NCBI RefSeq assembly: GCF_000019185.1
Contig: NC_010334.1
Location: 1,612,001 to 1,676,000 of the forward strand
Length of the DNA stretch: 64,000 nucleotides
Direction of reading: 5' to 3'
From: Shewanella halifaxensis HAW-EB4
Lineage (GTDB): Bacteria; Pseudomonadota; Gammaproteobacteria; Enterobacterales; Shewanellaceae
Shown here: in pieces, positions 8,316 through 16,610 of the stretch
How positions within the stretch are numbered: the stretch's first letter is position 1
Layout of the letters: the number at the start of each line of letters is the position of its first letter
The notes under the pieces: generated by a model
The model's input: the letters and a program-made list of their open reading frames with translations, nothing else
The model's database searches: none
What the model was told of the DNA's origin: nothing
Position numbers and translations under genes: made by a program

Positions 8316-8810
8316 TTACTGCTGTACCGCCTTCTTTATGGTACGAGCCTTTTCTATCTGCCATTCACGATCTTTAGTATCGTCACGCTTATCGTGTTCT
8401 TTCTTACCTTTACCCAAGCCAATTTCAATCTTTACCCATGCACCTTTTTGCCAATACATAGAGATTGGGACAATAGAGTAACCTTTACGGTCAACTAAAC
8501 CTTGAAGTTTATCCAACTCTTTACGTTTAAGCAGTAGCTTGCGCGAGCGGAGCGGATCACATACGACATGGGAGGATGCAGTATTAAGTGGCGCGATAGT
8601 GCAACCAAAAAGGTAAGCTTCGCCTTCTCTTAGGAACACATAGCTCTCAGACAAGTTAACCTTGCCCATGCGGATAGACTTAACTTCCCATCCCATGAGG
8701 GATAGGCCTGCTTCTAGCTTCTCTTCAAACTTATAGTCAAAGGTCGCGCGCTTGTTGCGGGCGATTGAAGCTGAACTGTTCTTTGAATTTTTTGCGTTTT
8801 TCTTAGCCAT
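8316..8810 (-). CDS. smpB: SsrA-binding protein SmpB
   Basis: A 164-residue protein, near the usual length of about 160. It carries the family signature [18 protein letters not shown] (residues about 19-36), GWEVKSIR and the YLFGCTIAP strand. The basic C-terminal tail ([17 protein letters not shown]) enters the ribosomal decoding centre. SmpB binds the tRNA-like part of tmRNA and is required for trans-translation. The gene lies 111 bp upstream of ssrA on the same strand, matching the functional pairing, although ssrA has its own promoter. Confidence 0.96.
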
Positions 8811-9002
8811 AGGCAGCTATTATACTCGCGCTAAACAAATATGGAATTGGCGATATCGATTTATTCGATGTTTTGTTACCGTGATAGGTGAGTTTGTTTG
8901 CTTTTTAGCCGCTTAATTGCGCTGAGTGGTATCAAAGATGCGTTTTTTTGTGTTCATGTTAAAATCGACCTTTGGTTTTAAATTACTGAGTAGCAATCGT
9001 CA

Positions 9003-9434
9003 ATGCCGCAAATTTCACGCAGTGTACTAGTTCGCTTCAGCGCGATGCAGATGTATGACTTAGTCAATGATGTTGAGTCTTATAAAGAGTTCTTGCCGGG
9101 CTGCGTCGGTGGCAAGGTGATCGAGTTTGATGGCAAAACCATGCTGGCGTCGGTTGATGTAGCAAAAGCGGGGATCAGTAAAACCTTTACCACTCGCAAT
9201 CAAGTCGTCTCTGGCAAAAGTATCCAATTACAGCTGGAAAATGGTCCATTTAAAGAGCTTGTAGGTCATTGGAAGTTTACTGAGCTGACCGAGGATGCCT
9301 GCAAGGTGGAATTTGAGTTGAAGTTTGAGTTCTCAAGCTCGATTGCCGACATAGCTTTCGGTAAAGTCTTTAAAGAACTGATGGGATCCATGGTGACGGC
9401 ATTTACCAGTCGCGCAAAGGTGATATACAAATGA
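9003..9434 (+). CDS. ratA: RatA, START/COQ10-family protein
   Basis: A 143-residue single-domain START-like protein: VLVRFSAMQMYDLVNDVESYKEFLPGC at the N-terminus (residues 9-35) and the GKVFKELMGSMVTAFTSRA helix at the C-terminus. E. coli RatA (PasT) blocks 70S assembly when overproduced. The family is also linked to ubiquinone binding, as in yeast Coq10, so the primary role is debated. It is divergent from smpB and overlaps ratB by four bases (ATGA), a conserved gammaproteobacterial arrangement. Confidence 0.9.
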   Translation: MPQISRSVLVRFSAMQMYDLVNDVESYKEFLPGCVGGKVIEFDGKTMLASVDVAKAGISKTFTTRNQVVSGKSIQLQLENGPFKELVGHWKFTELTEDACKVEFELKFEFSSSIADIAFGKVFKELMGSMVTAFTSRAKVIYK

Positions 9435-9763
9435 GCAGTGAACAAACACCATTTTTAGTCGAAGTGATTTACGCGCTACCAAAGCAGCAAAAGCTGATTA
9501 AGCTTCAGATCCCACCGGGGACGACGTGCATCGATGCTGTCAAATTGAGTGATATGCAGAATTACTTTCCTGAAATAGATCTAGAAACAGTAAAACTAGG
9601 TATTTTTAGTCGCTTAGTAAAGCATGATGAAGTGTTGCTGCCTGGTCAGCGAGTTGAGATTTACCGGCCATTAATCGCAGATCCTAAAGATGTGCGCCGT
9701 AAGCGTGTCGAAAAAGCGAAAGATGAAGGCCGAGTCAATAAAAAGACCGGTAGCAAGCTTTAA
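9431..9763 (+). CDS. ratB: RatB, RnfH-family ubiquitin-fold protein
   Basis: A 110-residue beta-grasp protein of the RnfH/UPF0125 family: VEVIYALPKQQKLIKLQIPPGTTC near the start, KLGIFSRLV, and GQRVEIYRPL then DPKDVRRKR at the end. It is translationally coupled to ratA (ATGA overlap). The pair was proposed as a toxin-antitoxin module, but the antitoxin role of RatB is not established. The C-terminal lysine/arginine-rich tail is normal for the family. A bidirectional terminator follows. Confidence 0.9.
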   Translation: MSSEQTPFLVEVIYALPKQQKLIKLQIPPGTTCIDAVKLSDMQNYFPEIDLETVKLGIFSRLVKHDEVLLPGQRVEIYRPLIADPKDVRRKRVEKAKDEGRVNKKTGSKL

Positions 9764-9800
9764 TAAATCGACAGTAAGATTTAGCAAATAAGATGTATAA

Positions 9801-9835
9801 AAAATGGCGAGTCTCCAATAGGAACTCGCCATTTT
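9801..9835. terminator. Bidirectional terminator between ratB and bamE
   Basis: Perfect 12-bp stem AAAATGGCGAGT (9801-9812) / ACTCGCCATTTT (9824-9835). It is A-rich on the left and T-rich on the right, so it can serve both converging genes. Confidence 0.85.
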
Positions 9836-9861
9836 ATTTGAGTTAATCTGTTTAAAGTCAG

Positions 9862-10356
9862 TTATTCAAACTTTTCAGAGAGGGTCTCTGGTTGAGTTTG
9901 TTTCTCTTCAATCAAAGGCTTAGCTTGAGGGCGTTGCTCTGGGATCAAAGGATCACCATCAGGGGTGTTGACCTCTGGTAACTTGCTTTCTTCAAGCGGG
10001 ATCCCAAAGTCAGGGCTAAGCTCATAATCACCTTTCGCTTCAGCTAGCATATCGCCATTAAAGTTAAGAATAAGTTCTTTATGAATAATGCTGGCGTCAC
10101 GGCCACTCTTATAGTGGTAGACATAATACCAAGTATCGTCAGAGAAGCTGTCGCGTAGAACCGGACGTCCAAGCACGTATTCTACCTGCTCTTTAGTCAT
10201 ATCGATCCGCAACTTTTCGACTTGCTGCTTTTCCATATAGTTACCCTGAGGGATATCAGGTTTATAGATCAACCAGTCAAATACACTACAAGCACTAAGT
10301 GATAACGAGAGCGCAGTAGCGCCCAAAAGGGTAAGACTTTTCTTTTTAATTGTCAT
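9862..10356 (-). CDS. bamE: Outer membrane assembly lipoprotein BamE
   Basis: A 164-residue lipoprotein with signal peptide and lipobox LSAC (Cys about 23). It contains the SmpA/OmlA domain with QVEKLRIDMTKEQVEYVLGRPVL (about 45-67) and WYYVYHY. BamE is the small subunit of the BAM complex that inserts beta-barrels into the outer membrane. The Pro/Glu-rich C-terminal extension (from about 120) is longer than in E. coli BamE (113 residues), a difference I associate with Shewanella-type versions. It is convergent with ratB. Confidence 0.92.
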   Translation of the reverse strand: MTIKKKSLTLLGATALSLSLSACSVFDWLIYKPDIPQGNYMEKQQVEKLRIDMTKEQVEYVLGRPVLRDSFSDDTWYYVYHYKSGRDASIIHKELILNFNGDMLAEAKGDYELSPDFGIPLEESKLPEVNTPDGDPLIPEQRPQAKPLIEEKQTQPETLSEKFE

Positions 10357-10388
10357 TGAATGCGCTACTTCATCAAAATCTGTCGGTC

Positions 10389-10418
10389 ATAATACCCAAG
10401 CAGTCCCCCTCATGACAA
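10389..10418 (-). promoter_or_regulatory. Probable sigma70 promoter of bamE
   Basis: The minus strand shows TTGTCA (10418-10413), an 18-bp spacer and TATTAT (10394-10389), 32 bp upstream of the bamE start. Confidence 0.5.
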
Positions 10419-10861
10419 GAGCTATTGCGTCAAGGCGTGCTTAGGGCGTAATTCTTTACTTATATGCTGGACTCAATATTCATCTCAGCGGTGTGAGTAT
10501 ATTGAGTCAATAATAGCGAACAAGTTCATTTTATATCAGTCAGTCGAAATTAAACCTAGCTTTTAAGATTAGCTTTTAAGCTTTGCTTTGTAGCTTTGCC
10601 ATCGAGAGAAAAATGCGTGTTTGCTATCAAATCATTTAAGTTATTTTGCCAAGGTAAATCTTTTAACTGACAAGCAATAAGCGACCGAGAGCAAGAAGAT
10701 GTATCAGTCTACTTTTAGTTTAAGTTACATAAATGTTGTGTTAACTTGGCTTACCTAATTTAACATTGTTTTGTATCGGGATTTCAGTTAAAAATTAATC
10801 AACTGCGAAACAACAATAAAACAATAACAAACATAATTTGCATTGAGTAGGCAGAGAGTAA
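10419..10861. other. Upstream region of the borosin operon with one palindrome
   Basis: No gene is seen. At 10470-10508 there is an imperfect palindrome: GACTCAATAT (10470-10479) pairs with ATATTGAGTC (10499-10508), with an inner CTCA / TGAG. It may be an operator or a hairpin of the divergent bamE-borosin region. The DNA from about 10700 is A+T-rich and should contain the borosin operon promoter, but no clear -35/-10 pair could be fixed. Confidence 0.4.
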
Positions 10862-11668
10862 ATGACAGCAAAAGAAAAAGGGACTTTAGTTTGTGTCGGC
10901 ACAGGGCTTAATTTGGCCGGACAGATTAGCGTATTGAGCAAAAGCTACATAGAGCATGCCGATGTGGTGTTTTCTCTGGTGCCCGACGGATTTGCACAAC
11001 ATTGGCTTGAATCACTTAACCAAGATGTGCGCAGCCTTCAGCCCTATTACGCCCAAGAGGGCGAGGTTAAAAACCGCCGCGATACTTATCAGCAGATGGT
11101 CGCCGCTATTCTGGAACAGGTGCGCCTAGGTAAGAAGGTCGTCTGTGCGCTATATGGTCACCCAGGCGTGTTTGCTTGTGTATCACATTTTGCGATTACT
11201 CAAGCTAGAGAAGAAGGTTATCAAGCGCAAATGGAGCCGGGTATTTCTGCCGAGGCCTGCTTATGGGCCGATGTCGGTATCGATCCCGGCGCATCAGGCC
11301 ATCAAAGCTTCGAAGCCAGCCAATTTATGTTCTATAAACACACGCCGGATCCAACAACGCACCTTTTGCTATGGCAAATTGGCATTGCCGGCGAGCATAC
11401 CTTAACTGAATTTCATACTTCATCAGACAGGTTACAGGTTTTAGTAGAGCAGCTTAATGAGTGGTATCCGCTAGAGCATGAAATTGTGCTCTACGAGGCA
11501 CCTAATTTACCGACTCAAACTCCAAGAATTGAAAAGGTAGCGTTGAAGGACCTGCCATTTTCGCAACTTTCAGCTATCACCACCTTGCTCATTCCGCCTT
11601 CGCGGGAGCTTGAGTTTAACCATGAAGTGTTGGCCAAGCTTGGGATCACCGCCGAAGAGTTAGGCTAA
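10862..11668 (+). CDS. sonM: Split-borosin alpha-N-methyltransferase (SonM-like)
   Basis: A 268-residue protein of the SAM-dependent tetrapyrrole-methylase fold. It has GTLVCVGTGLNLAGQ (7-21), a catalytic-region segment YYAQEGEVKNRRDTY (62-76), YGHPGVFACVSH (98-109) and GISAEACLWADVGIDPG (127-143). These match, from memory, the S. oneidensis SonM enzyme, which adds methyl groups to backbone amides of a separate precursor peptide. Tyr63, Arg72/73 and Tyr76 fall where borosin methyltransferases carry catalytic Tyr/Arg. The next gene is a 70-residue SonA-like precursor, which makes a porphyrin-pathway role very unlikely even though automatic annotation often says tetrapyrrole methylase. Unlike fungal OphMA it is not fused to its substrate. 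Confidence 0.92.
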   Translation: MTAKEKGTLVCVGTGLNLAGQISVLSKSYIEHADVVFSLVPDGFAQHWLESLNQDVRSLQPYYAQEGEVKNRRDTYQQMVAAILEQVRLGKKVVCALYGHPGVFACVSHFAITQAREEGYQAQMEPGISAEACLWADVGIDPGASGHQSFEASQFMFYKHTPDPTTHLLLWQIGIAGEHTLTEFHTSSDRLQVLVEQLNEWYPLEHEIVLYEAPNLPTQTPRIEKVALKDLPFSQLSAITTLLIPPSRELEFNHEVLAKLGITAEELG

Positions 11669-11745
11669 CGTAGTAAAGAGAGTAATAAGAACAGAGATAA
11701 AACCATCAACAAAAAGTAAGTTTCATTTAATTTAAGGGAATAAAA

Positions 11746-11958
11746 ATGTCAAAGTTTAATGAGTTTTTCGAGAAGCTAGGTTCAGATGCCAAGCTGCTAG
11801 AGGAGTATAAGCAAGATCCTCAAGGTGTGATGCAGGCCAATGGTCTAAGTGATGCTGAGATCCAAGCGGTGATGTCAGGTGATGATAGCAAGCTTAAGTC
11901 ATTGTCGGGTGATAAGGGAACTAAAGGGTATTTGGTCGTTCATGCCAATAAGAAGTAA
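11746..11958 (+). CDS. sonA: Split-borosin precursor peptide (SonA-like)
   Basis: A 70-residue peptide with RBS AAGGGA, 77 nt after the methyltransferase. Residues 1-55 form the helical borosin-binding domain: FNEFFEKLGSDAKLLEEYKQ, then NGLSDAEIQAVMSGD. The domain is related to nitrile-hydratase-type leader folds. The C-terminal core is about GDKGTKGYLVVHANKK (55-70). In S. oneidensis SonA the methylated residues are, as I recall, Leu63 and Ile65; here the same positions are Leu63 and Val65. Easily overlooked or annotated as hypothetical. Its last codons overlap a possible early start of the downstream cyclase gene. Confidence 0.9.
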   Translation: MSKFNEFFEKLGSDAKLLEEYKQDPQGVMQANGLSDAEIQAVMSGDDSKLKSLSGDKGTKGYLVVHANKK

Positions 11959-11965
11959 CACGATA

Positions 11966-13750
11966 ATGAACTGGGTTTCCATCGTGGGGCTCTTTTTTTG
12001 TTTAGCATTTCCTCTAGCGGGAAATGCTAACGATGAATCTTATGATGAAACTTTAAATAAGCTTGATAAAGCAAGTAGCTCTTCCCAAGTAGAGGCAGAA
12101 GCTATTATTGAATCCTTGTTAACTTCTTGGACAGAGCTTTCAAATGAACAAAAGGCTAGATTAAAAATGTATATAGCTATAGGGAAAACCTATGCTGGGG
12201 ATTATCATCCCTCTATACAACTTTTAAGAGAAGCCGAGCAACTTACCCCAAGCACTGCAACACTTAACAAAATTTATCAATACTTATCCACAAATTATAT
12301 TGCTTTAAAAGATTATCCCGCTGCTCTAGCACTAATGACCGCAAACTTAGAGCGCATAGATGAAATAACCGATATTGATATTAAGATGGGATCATACGTA
12401 CGCTTGGCAAATCTGGCGCTGGCACTGGATGCTTATGACGATATGCGCGAGTATGCCTTAAAAGCCTTGGCGCTTAGTCAAGATGGTGAAGCTAGAGTGC
12501 ATTGTTTCGCATTATTGTTTGTTGCGGTTGCCGATTTAAAGCAACAACAATATAAAAGTTCTGAGAGCCGTTTTCAACGTAGTAAGATTTTTTGTGAGGC
12601 CAATCAATTCCCGCTGATTGGCTTGATGTCTCAAAAAGGATTAGCCGAAATCGCTATCCAAGGTGAGGATTATAAGAGGGCTAAAAGCCTGTTAGAGCTA
12701 GTGTTAAAAGCCTATCAAGAATTTAATTTTCAAACTGAAATCAATCATGTTAATGCACTATTGAGTCAAACTTACCTTGCGTTAGAAGATTACCCCCAAG
12801 CGGAAGAGTTTGCGAATAAGGTGATGGGGTTAAGTGATGACCCAAGTCACATCGAGTATAAAGCCATTGCCGCCAAAGTACTATCCCAGCTCTATTTAGA
12901 GTCAAAGCAGTATAAGCTTGCCTATGACTATCTAGACTCTCATCAATATTATACTAACCTGATTATCGATGACACTAAAGCCAAGGCTAACGCCTACCAG
13001 ATGGCCAAGTTTAAACACCAAGAGCAGGCGCGCGAGATTGCCTTACTCAATCAGGAACGGCAATTGGTGGAAACTCAGAAAGAGTTAGACCAATCTGACC
13101 GCACTAACGATGTCATGATCATGAGTATGTTGGTTGGCAGCGTGATTTTCTTGTCGTTTTTTCTTATTAATAGTCACCGCCAAAAAATACGTTATCGTAA
13201 ACTTGCATTAACCGATAGGCTGACAGGCGCTTACAATCGTGGTGCAGGACAAGATTTTGCTGAAAATGAGTTTGTGCAGGTCAGCATGCGCCAAGCTGAA
13301 TTCTCCGTAGTGGTATTTGATTTAGATCTATTTAAAAACATTAACGACGGTTACGGTCACGCAACGGGTGACTGGACGTTAAAGCATGTGGTATCTGCTG
13401 TTAAACCGCTTATTCGTGACAGTGATATTTTTACTCGAATGGGCGGAGAAGAGTTTGCGCTCTTTTTACCCTATTCAAGTGAAGAGGTCGCATTAGGCAT
13501 CGCGCAGCGTTGTAAAGAGGCTATTGCTGCTATCGATAGTAAGTACTCAGGGCATTCGTTTAAAGTCACTGCTAGTTTTGGCGTGTCGAGTAACAAACTT
13601 GAGGATCTCAGTCTAGACCCTTTACTAAAACGTGCCGATATCGCGCTTTATACGTCCAAGCACTTAGGCCGCAATAGAGTGACGCTGTACACCCCTGAGC
13701 TTGAGCTACAGTGCAGCAGCGAGACCCAGCGCTCACTCGTATTTAACTAG
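11966..13750 (+). CDS. Membrane TPR-GGDEF diguanylate cyclase
   Basis: About 594 residues with the start at ATG 11966, chosen because it puts a clean signal sequence (MNWVSIVGLFFCLAFPLAGNA) at the N-terminus. An in-frame ATG at 11942, inside sonA, is an alternative. Order: periplasmic TPR-like helical repeats (about 35-345), coiled coil, one membrane segment (about 381-403), cytoplasmic GGDEF domain with intact GGEEF (493-497) and an RxxD inhibitory site RDSD (484-487). It should therefore make c-di-GMP in response to a periplasmic signal and be product-inhibited. It starts 7 nt after the sonA stop, so it is probably co-transcribed with the borosin genes. Whether it senses the borosin product is unknown. 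Confidence 0.9.
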   Translation: MNWVSIVGLFFCLAFPLAGNANDESYDETLNKLDKASSSSQVEAEAIIESLLTSWTELSNEQKARLKMYIAIGKTYAGDYHPSIQLLREAEQLTPSTATLNKIYQYLSTNYIALKDYPAALALMTANLERIDEITDIDIKMGSYVRLANLALALDAYDDMREYALKALALSQDGEARVHCFALLFVAVADLKQQQYKSSESRFQRSKIFCEANQFPLIGLMSQKGLAEIAIQGEDYKRAKSLLELVLKAYQEFNFQTEINHVNALLSQTYLALEDYPQAEEFANKVMGLSDDPSHIEYKAIAAKVLSQLYLESKQYKLAYDYLDSHQYYTNLIIDDTKAKANAYQMAKFKHQEQAREIALLNQERQLVETQKELDQSDRTNDVMIMSMLVGSVIFLSFFLINSHRQKIRYRKLALTDRLTGAYNRGAGQDFAENEFVQVSMRQAEFSVVVFDLDLFKNINDGYGHATGDWTLKHVVSAVKPLIRDSDIFTRMGGEEFALFLPYSSEEVALGIAQRCKEAIAAIDSKYSGHSFKVTASFGVSSNKLEDLSLDPLLKRADIALYTSKHLGRNRVTLYTPELELQCSSETQRSLVFN

Positions 13751-14594
13751 GCTGCCTGTTATATCAGCTTAAAAACTTGCTAGTTATCTCGACAGGCTTA
13801 ATTGAAGCTCAACAGATAATGTGGCAATACTTCGAGCCTGTAGCCTCTTCTTTTCAAATCCCTTCTGCTGTAACGCCTTTTTTCGGAAAATTTAAACTTT
13901 TTTAGACTTGAACCAATGTTTTTCCTAATGTTGGTCAGTATTTATCGCGCAGGGGATTACAAATACTTGATACTGCCTACATCTCGTTAACGTAAACGTT
14001 AGGTTTAAACGGTTGTTTGAATTTGCGCCGATGTACGTATGTTTTAAGTGTTTGTTTTAAAGGTGGTTATTAGGTTAACCATTAGGTGAGACATAAACGC
14101 AGTGCTGAATAGCTATGATGCTAGCTTATCCTTTTTGATGTAAAAGTATATTGACGCTTTGAAATTTAATAACGGATTTAATTTTAACCACCTCTCTATG
14201 GTCAATTTGTCTTACAAGTCCTATATTTAAAATGTATTTTATATTTATTTTCTTCTTTTTTAATTGTTAATCAGTTGGTTGCATGGTTTTTGTTGTTTTT
14301 TTGATTTGTGGGTTTACGCAGTTTTAACGGTTCTGAAATGGGAGCGGATGGTTTGCTGCTAGCTTGCAACCGAAGCATTTAATCAGTAGGTTTTGTTGTA
14401 AATCAACATATGCTGACTTAGGGGCCTTAGCACCAGTTAAGTCATATGGGCTAAGTCATAAGTTTGAAGACTCGGAGCAAGCATTATTTACCAATGTGAA
14501 TATTTTGAGTCTTCAAAGCTTGAACGCTGACGACCTAATGCTGCCAATGCTAGGTGTCATCAAGGATATGGAAAAGTTTTAGGAGATATAAAAG
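13751..14594. other. Long A+T-rich leader region of aceB
   Basis: No convincing gene or terminator hairpin was found in about 840 bp. It separates the cyclase from malate synthase and probably carries the aceB promoter. A 72-codon frame at 14364-14582 is listed separately as doubtful. Confidence 0.4.
14364..14582 (+). CDS. Doubtful 72-codon ORF immediately upstream of aceB
   Basis: The frame starts with TTG directly after an in-frame stop (14361-14363), has no proper RBS and no recognisable domain. Its stop TAG sits inside the AGGAG ribosome site of aceB, which would allow translational coupling. It could be a leader peptide or chance. No sign of codon bias decides. Confidence 0.2.
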   Translation: MQPKHLISRFCCKSTYADLGALAPVKSYGLSHKFEDSEQALFTNVNILSLQSLNADDLMLPMLGVIKDMEKF

Positions 14595-16232
14595 ATGACG
14601 GAGCAATTAACTGCACTAGAGAGCTCAGATACATTGGTGTCGAGTCAAGAGTTACAGATTAATGGGTCTGCAGTGGCAGGCCAAGAGCAGGTGCTGACAG
14701 AGGGCACATTGTGTTTGCTTAAGGCCTTATGCAAGCAGTTTGCCGCAGAGGTGCCCAATTTGCTTGCCAATAGACAGGCTAAGCAAAAGCGTATCGATTC
14801 AGGCGAGTTGCCTGATTTTCTAGAAGAGACTCAAGCGCTGCGTCAGCGAGATTGGCTGATCCGCGGCATTCCCCAAGACTTACAAGATAGACGCGTCGAG
14901 ATCACTGGCCCTGTTGAAAGAAAAATGGTCATTAATGCGCTTAATGCAAATGCCAAAGTATTTATGGCTGACTTTGAAGATTCACTTGCTCCAAGCTGGC
15001 AAAAAATCGTGCAAGGACAAATAAACCTGCGTGATGCAGTTAACGGCGACATTAGCTATATCGCAACGGAAACTGGCAAGCATTACTCGCTAAATGATAA
15101 TCCCGCAGTGCTCATCTGCCGAGTGCGTGGTTTACATATGTTGGAGCAGCATGTGCAGTTTGGTGGGGTCGCAATTCCAGCGAGCTTGTTTGATTTTTGC
15201 GTCTATTTCTACAATAACTACCGCAAGTTATTGAGTAAAGGCAGCGGGCCTTACTTTTATATCCCTAAACTTGAAAGTCATCTTGAGGCTAGATGGTGGG
15301 CTAAGGTATTTGCATTTGTTGAGGAGCGGTTTTGCCTGCAGCCCGGTACGATAAAGTGTACCTGTTTAATTGAAACTCTTCCGGCTGTGTTTGAGATGGA
15401 TGAGATCTTATATGAACTGCGCTCTAACATTGTTGCACTGAACTGCGGTCGTTGGGATTATATTTTTAGCTATATTAAAACTCTAAATAACCATAGCGAC
15501 AGGGTGTTGCCCGATAGACAGTCGGTCACCATGGATAAGCCATTCTTGAGTGCTTATTCTCGTTTGTTGATTAAAACCTGTCATAAGCGTGGCGCCTTAG
15601 CCATGGGGGGGATGGCGGCCTTTATTCCATCAAAGGATGCCGAGATTAACCAGCAAGTGCTAGATAAGGTTAAGCAAGATAAGCAGTTAGAAGCGCGTAA
15701 TGGTCATGATGGTACTTGGGTTGCTCACCCGGGACTTGCCGATACTGCGATGGCCATTTTTAACGAATACATAGGTGAAGATCATATTAATCAACTACAC
15801 ATCACTCGTGACGTTGATGCTCCTATTCACGCCAGAGAACTACTCAAGCCCGCAAAGGGGGAGTGCACAGAAGCGGGCATGCGCCTCAACATTCGAATTG
15901 CACTGCAATATATCGAGTCTTGGATTAATGGCAACGGCTGTGTGCCTATTTACGGCTTGATGGAAGATGCCGCCACTGCAGAGATATCTCGTACATCTAT
16001 TTGGCAGTGGATAAAGCACCTGCAGCCGCTTAGCTCTGGCGCAATTGTGACTAAAGGCTTGTTTCAAGAGATGTTGGTAGAGGAGCTCGCCCACGTTAAA
16101 GACGAGGTCGGTGCAGACCGTTTTACCCATGGCAGTTTTACTCAGGCTGCGGTTCTGTTAGAGCAGATCACCACTTCAGACGAGCTGGTCGACTTCTTAA
16201 CGGAGCCGGGATATCAAATACTGGTGGAGTAA
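14595..16232 (+). CDS. aceB: Malate synthase A
   Basis: A 545-residue enzyme of the glyoxylate shunt that condenses glyoxylate and acetyl-CoA to malate in the cytoplasm. Family motifs are clear: ADFEDS (125-130), VICRVRGLHMLE, IPKLESHLEARWW, TCLIETLPAVFEMDEI and the active-site GRWDYIFSYIKT. Length agrees with E. coli AceB (533). The RBS AGGAG is 8 nt upstream of the ATG. In many Shewanella, as I recall, isocitrate lyase (aceA) follows; here it does not. Two terminators follow instead. Confidence 0.95.
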   Translation: MTEQLTALESSDTLVSSQELQINGSAVAGQEQVLTEGTLCLLKALCKQFAAEVPNLLANRQAKQKRIDSGELPDFLEETQALRQRDWLIRGIPQDLQDRRVEITGPVERKMVINALNANAKVFMADFEDSLAPSWQKIVQGQINLRDAVNGDISYIATETGKHYSLNDNPAVLICRVRGLHMLEQHVQFGGVAIPASLFDFCVYFYNNYRKLLSKGSGPYFYIPKLESHLEARWWAKVFAFVEERFCLQPGTIKCTCLIETLPAVFEMDEILYELRSNIVALNCGRWDYIFSYIKTLNNHSDRVLPDRQSVTMDKPFLSAYSRLLIKTCHKRGALAMGGMAAFIPSKDAEINQQVLDKVKQDKQLEARNGHDGTWVAHPGLADTAMAIFNEYIGEDHINQLHITRDVDAPIHARELLKPAKGECTEAGMRLNIRIALQYIESWINGNGCVPIYGLMEDAATAEISRTSIWQWIKHLQPLSSGAIVTKGLFQEMLVEELAHVKDEVGADRFTHGSFTQAAVLLEQITTSDELVDFLTEPGYQILVE

Positions 16233-16276
16233 AACCTGCCTTGCAAAAGTTTGGCTGCATTTTGTAGCTTGTGTCC

Positions 16277-16311
16277 CCCGCACAGTATTCCTACGTGCTG
16301 TGCGGGTTTTT
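16277..16311 (+). terminator. Intrinsic terminator of aceB
   Basis: Stem CCCGCACAG (16277-16285) / CTGTGCGGG (16298-16306) followed by TTTTT, 45 bp after the aceB stop. Confidence 0.85.
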
Positions 16312-16360
16312 AAATTATTAACACTACACTCTTCGCTGTGTGTGTTTTGCTTGTGATTAT

Positions 16361-16384
16361 CGGCTCCTCGGAGCCGTTTTTTTT
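16361..16384 (+). terminator. Second strong terminator downstream of aceB
   Basis: Stem CGGCTC / GAGCCG with a four-base loop and eight T residues (16377-16384), 50 bp after the first terminator with no gene between. It may be the leftover end of a deleted gene. Confidence 0.8.
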
Positions 16385-16610
16385 GCTTTGAAATCGGTCT
16401 AGTTTACTGACGATATGTAAGTTAATAAACTGTAAAGGCTTTATTGTTAGCTATTAACGTATAGAATGTAATTATAGGTTTTAAAGTGGGTGTTGCGAGC
16501 ATTAGGGTTGTGAGCATAGCTGTAGCGAATAATGTGTATTTTCAGGACGAAATCATAGCATGGCATCACTTGCATAGTTTGATGGCTAGCCGTCATAAGA
16601 TGAGAGTAAC

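Noticed and set aside
8083..8364. A 93-codon protein gene
   Set aside because: It spans the 5' half of ssrA; only the tag codons at its end are translated.
9003..9763. Novel toxin-antitoxin pair
   Set aside because: ratA-ratB is a well-known conserved housekeeping pair; the toxin-antitoxin label itself is debated.
10862..11668. Tetrapyrrole (precorrin) methylase
   Set aside because: The fold is shared, but no cobalamin or sirohaem genes are nearby, and the adjacent peptide plus specific motifs point to a borosin methyltransferase.
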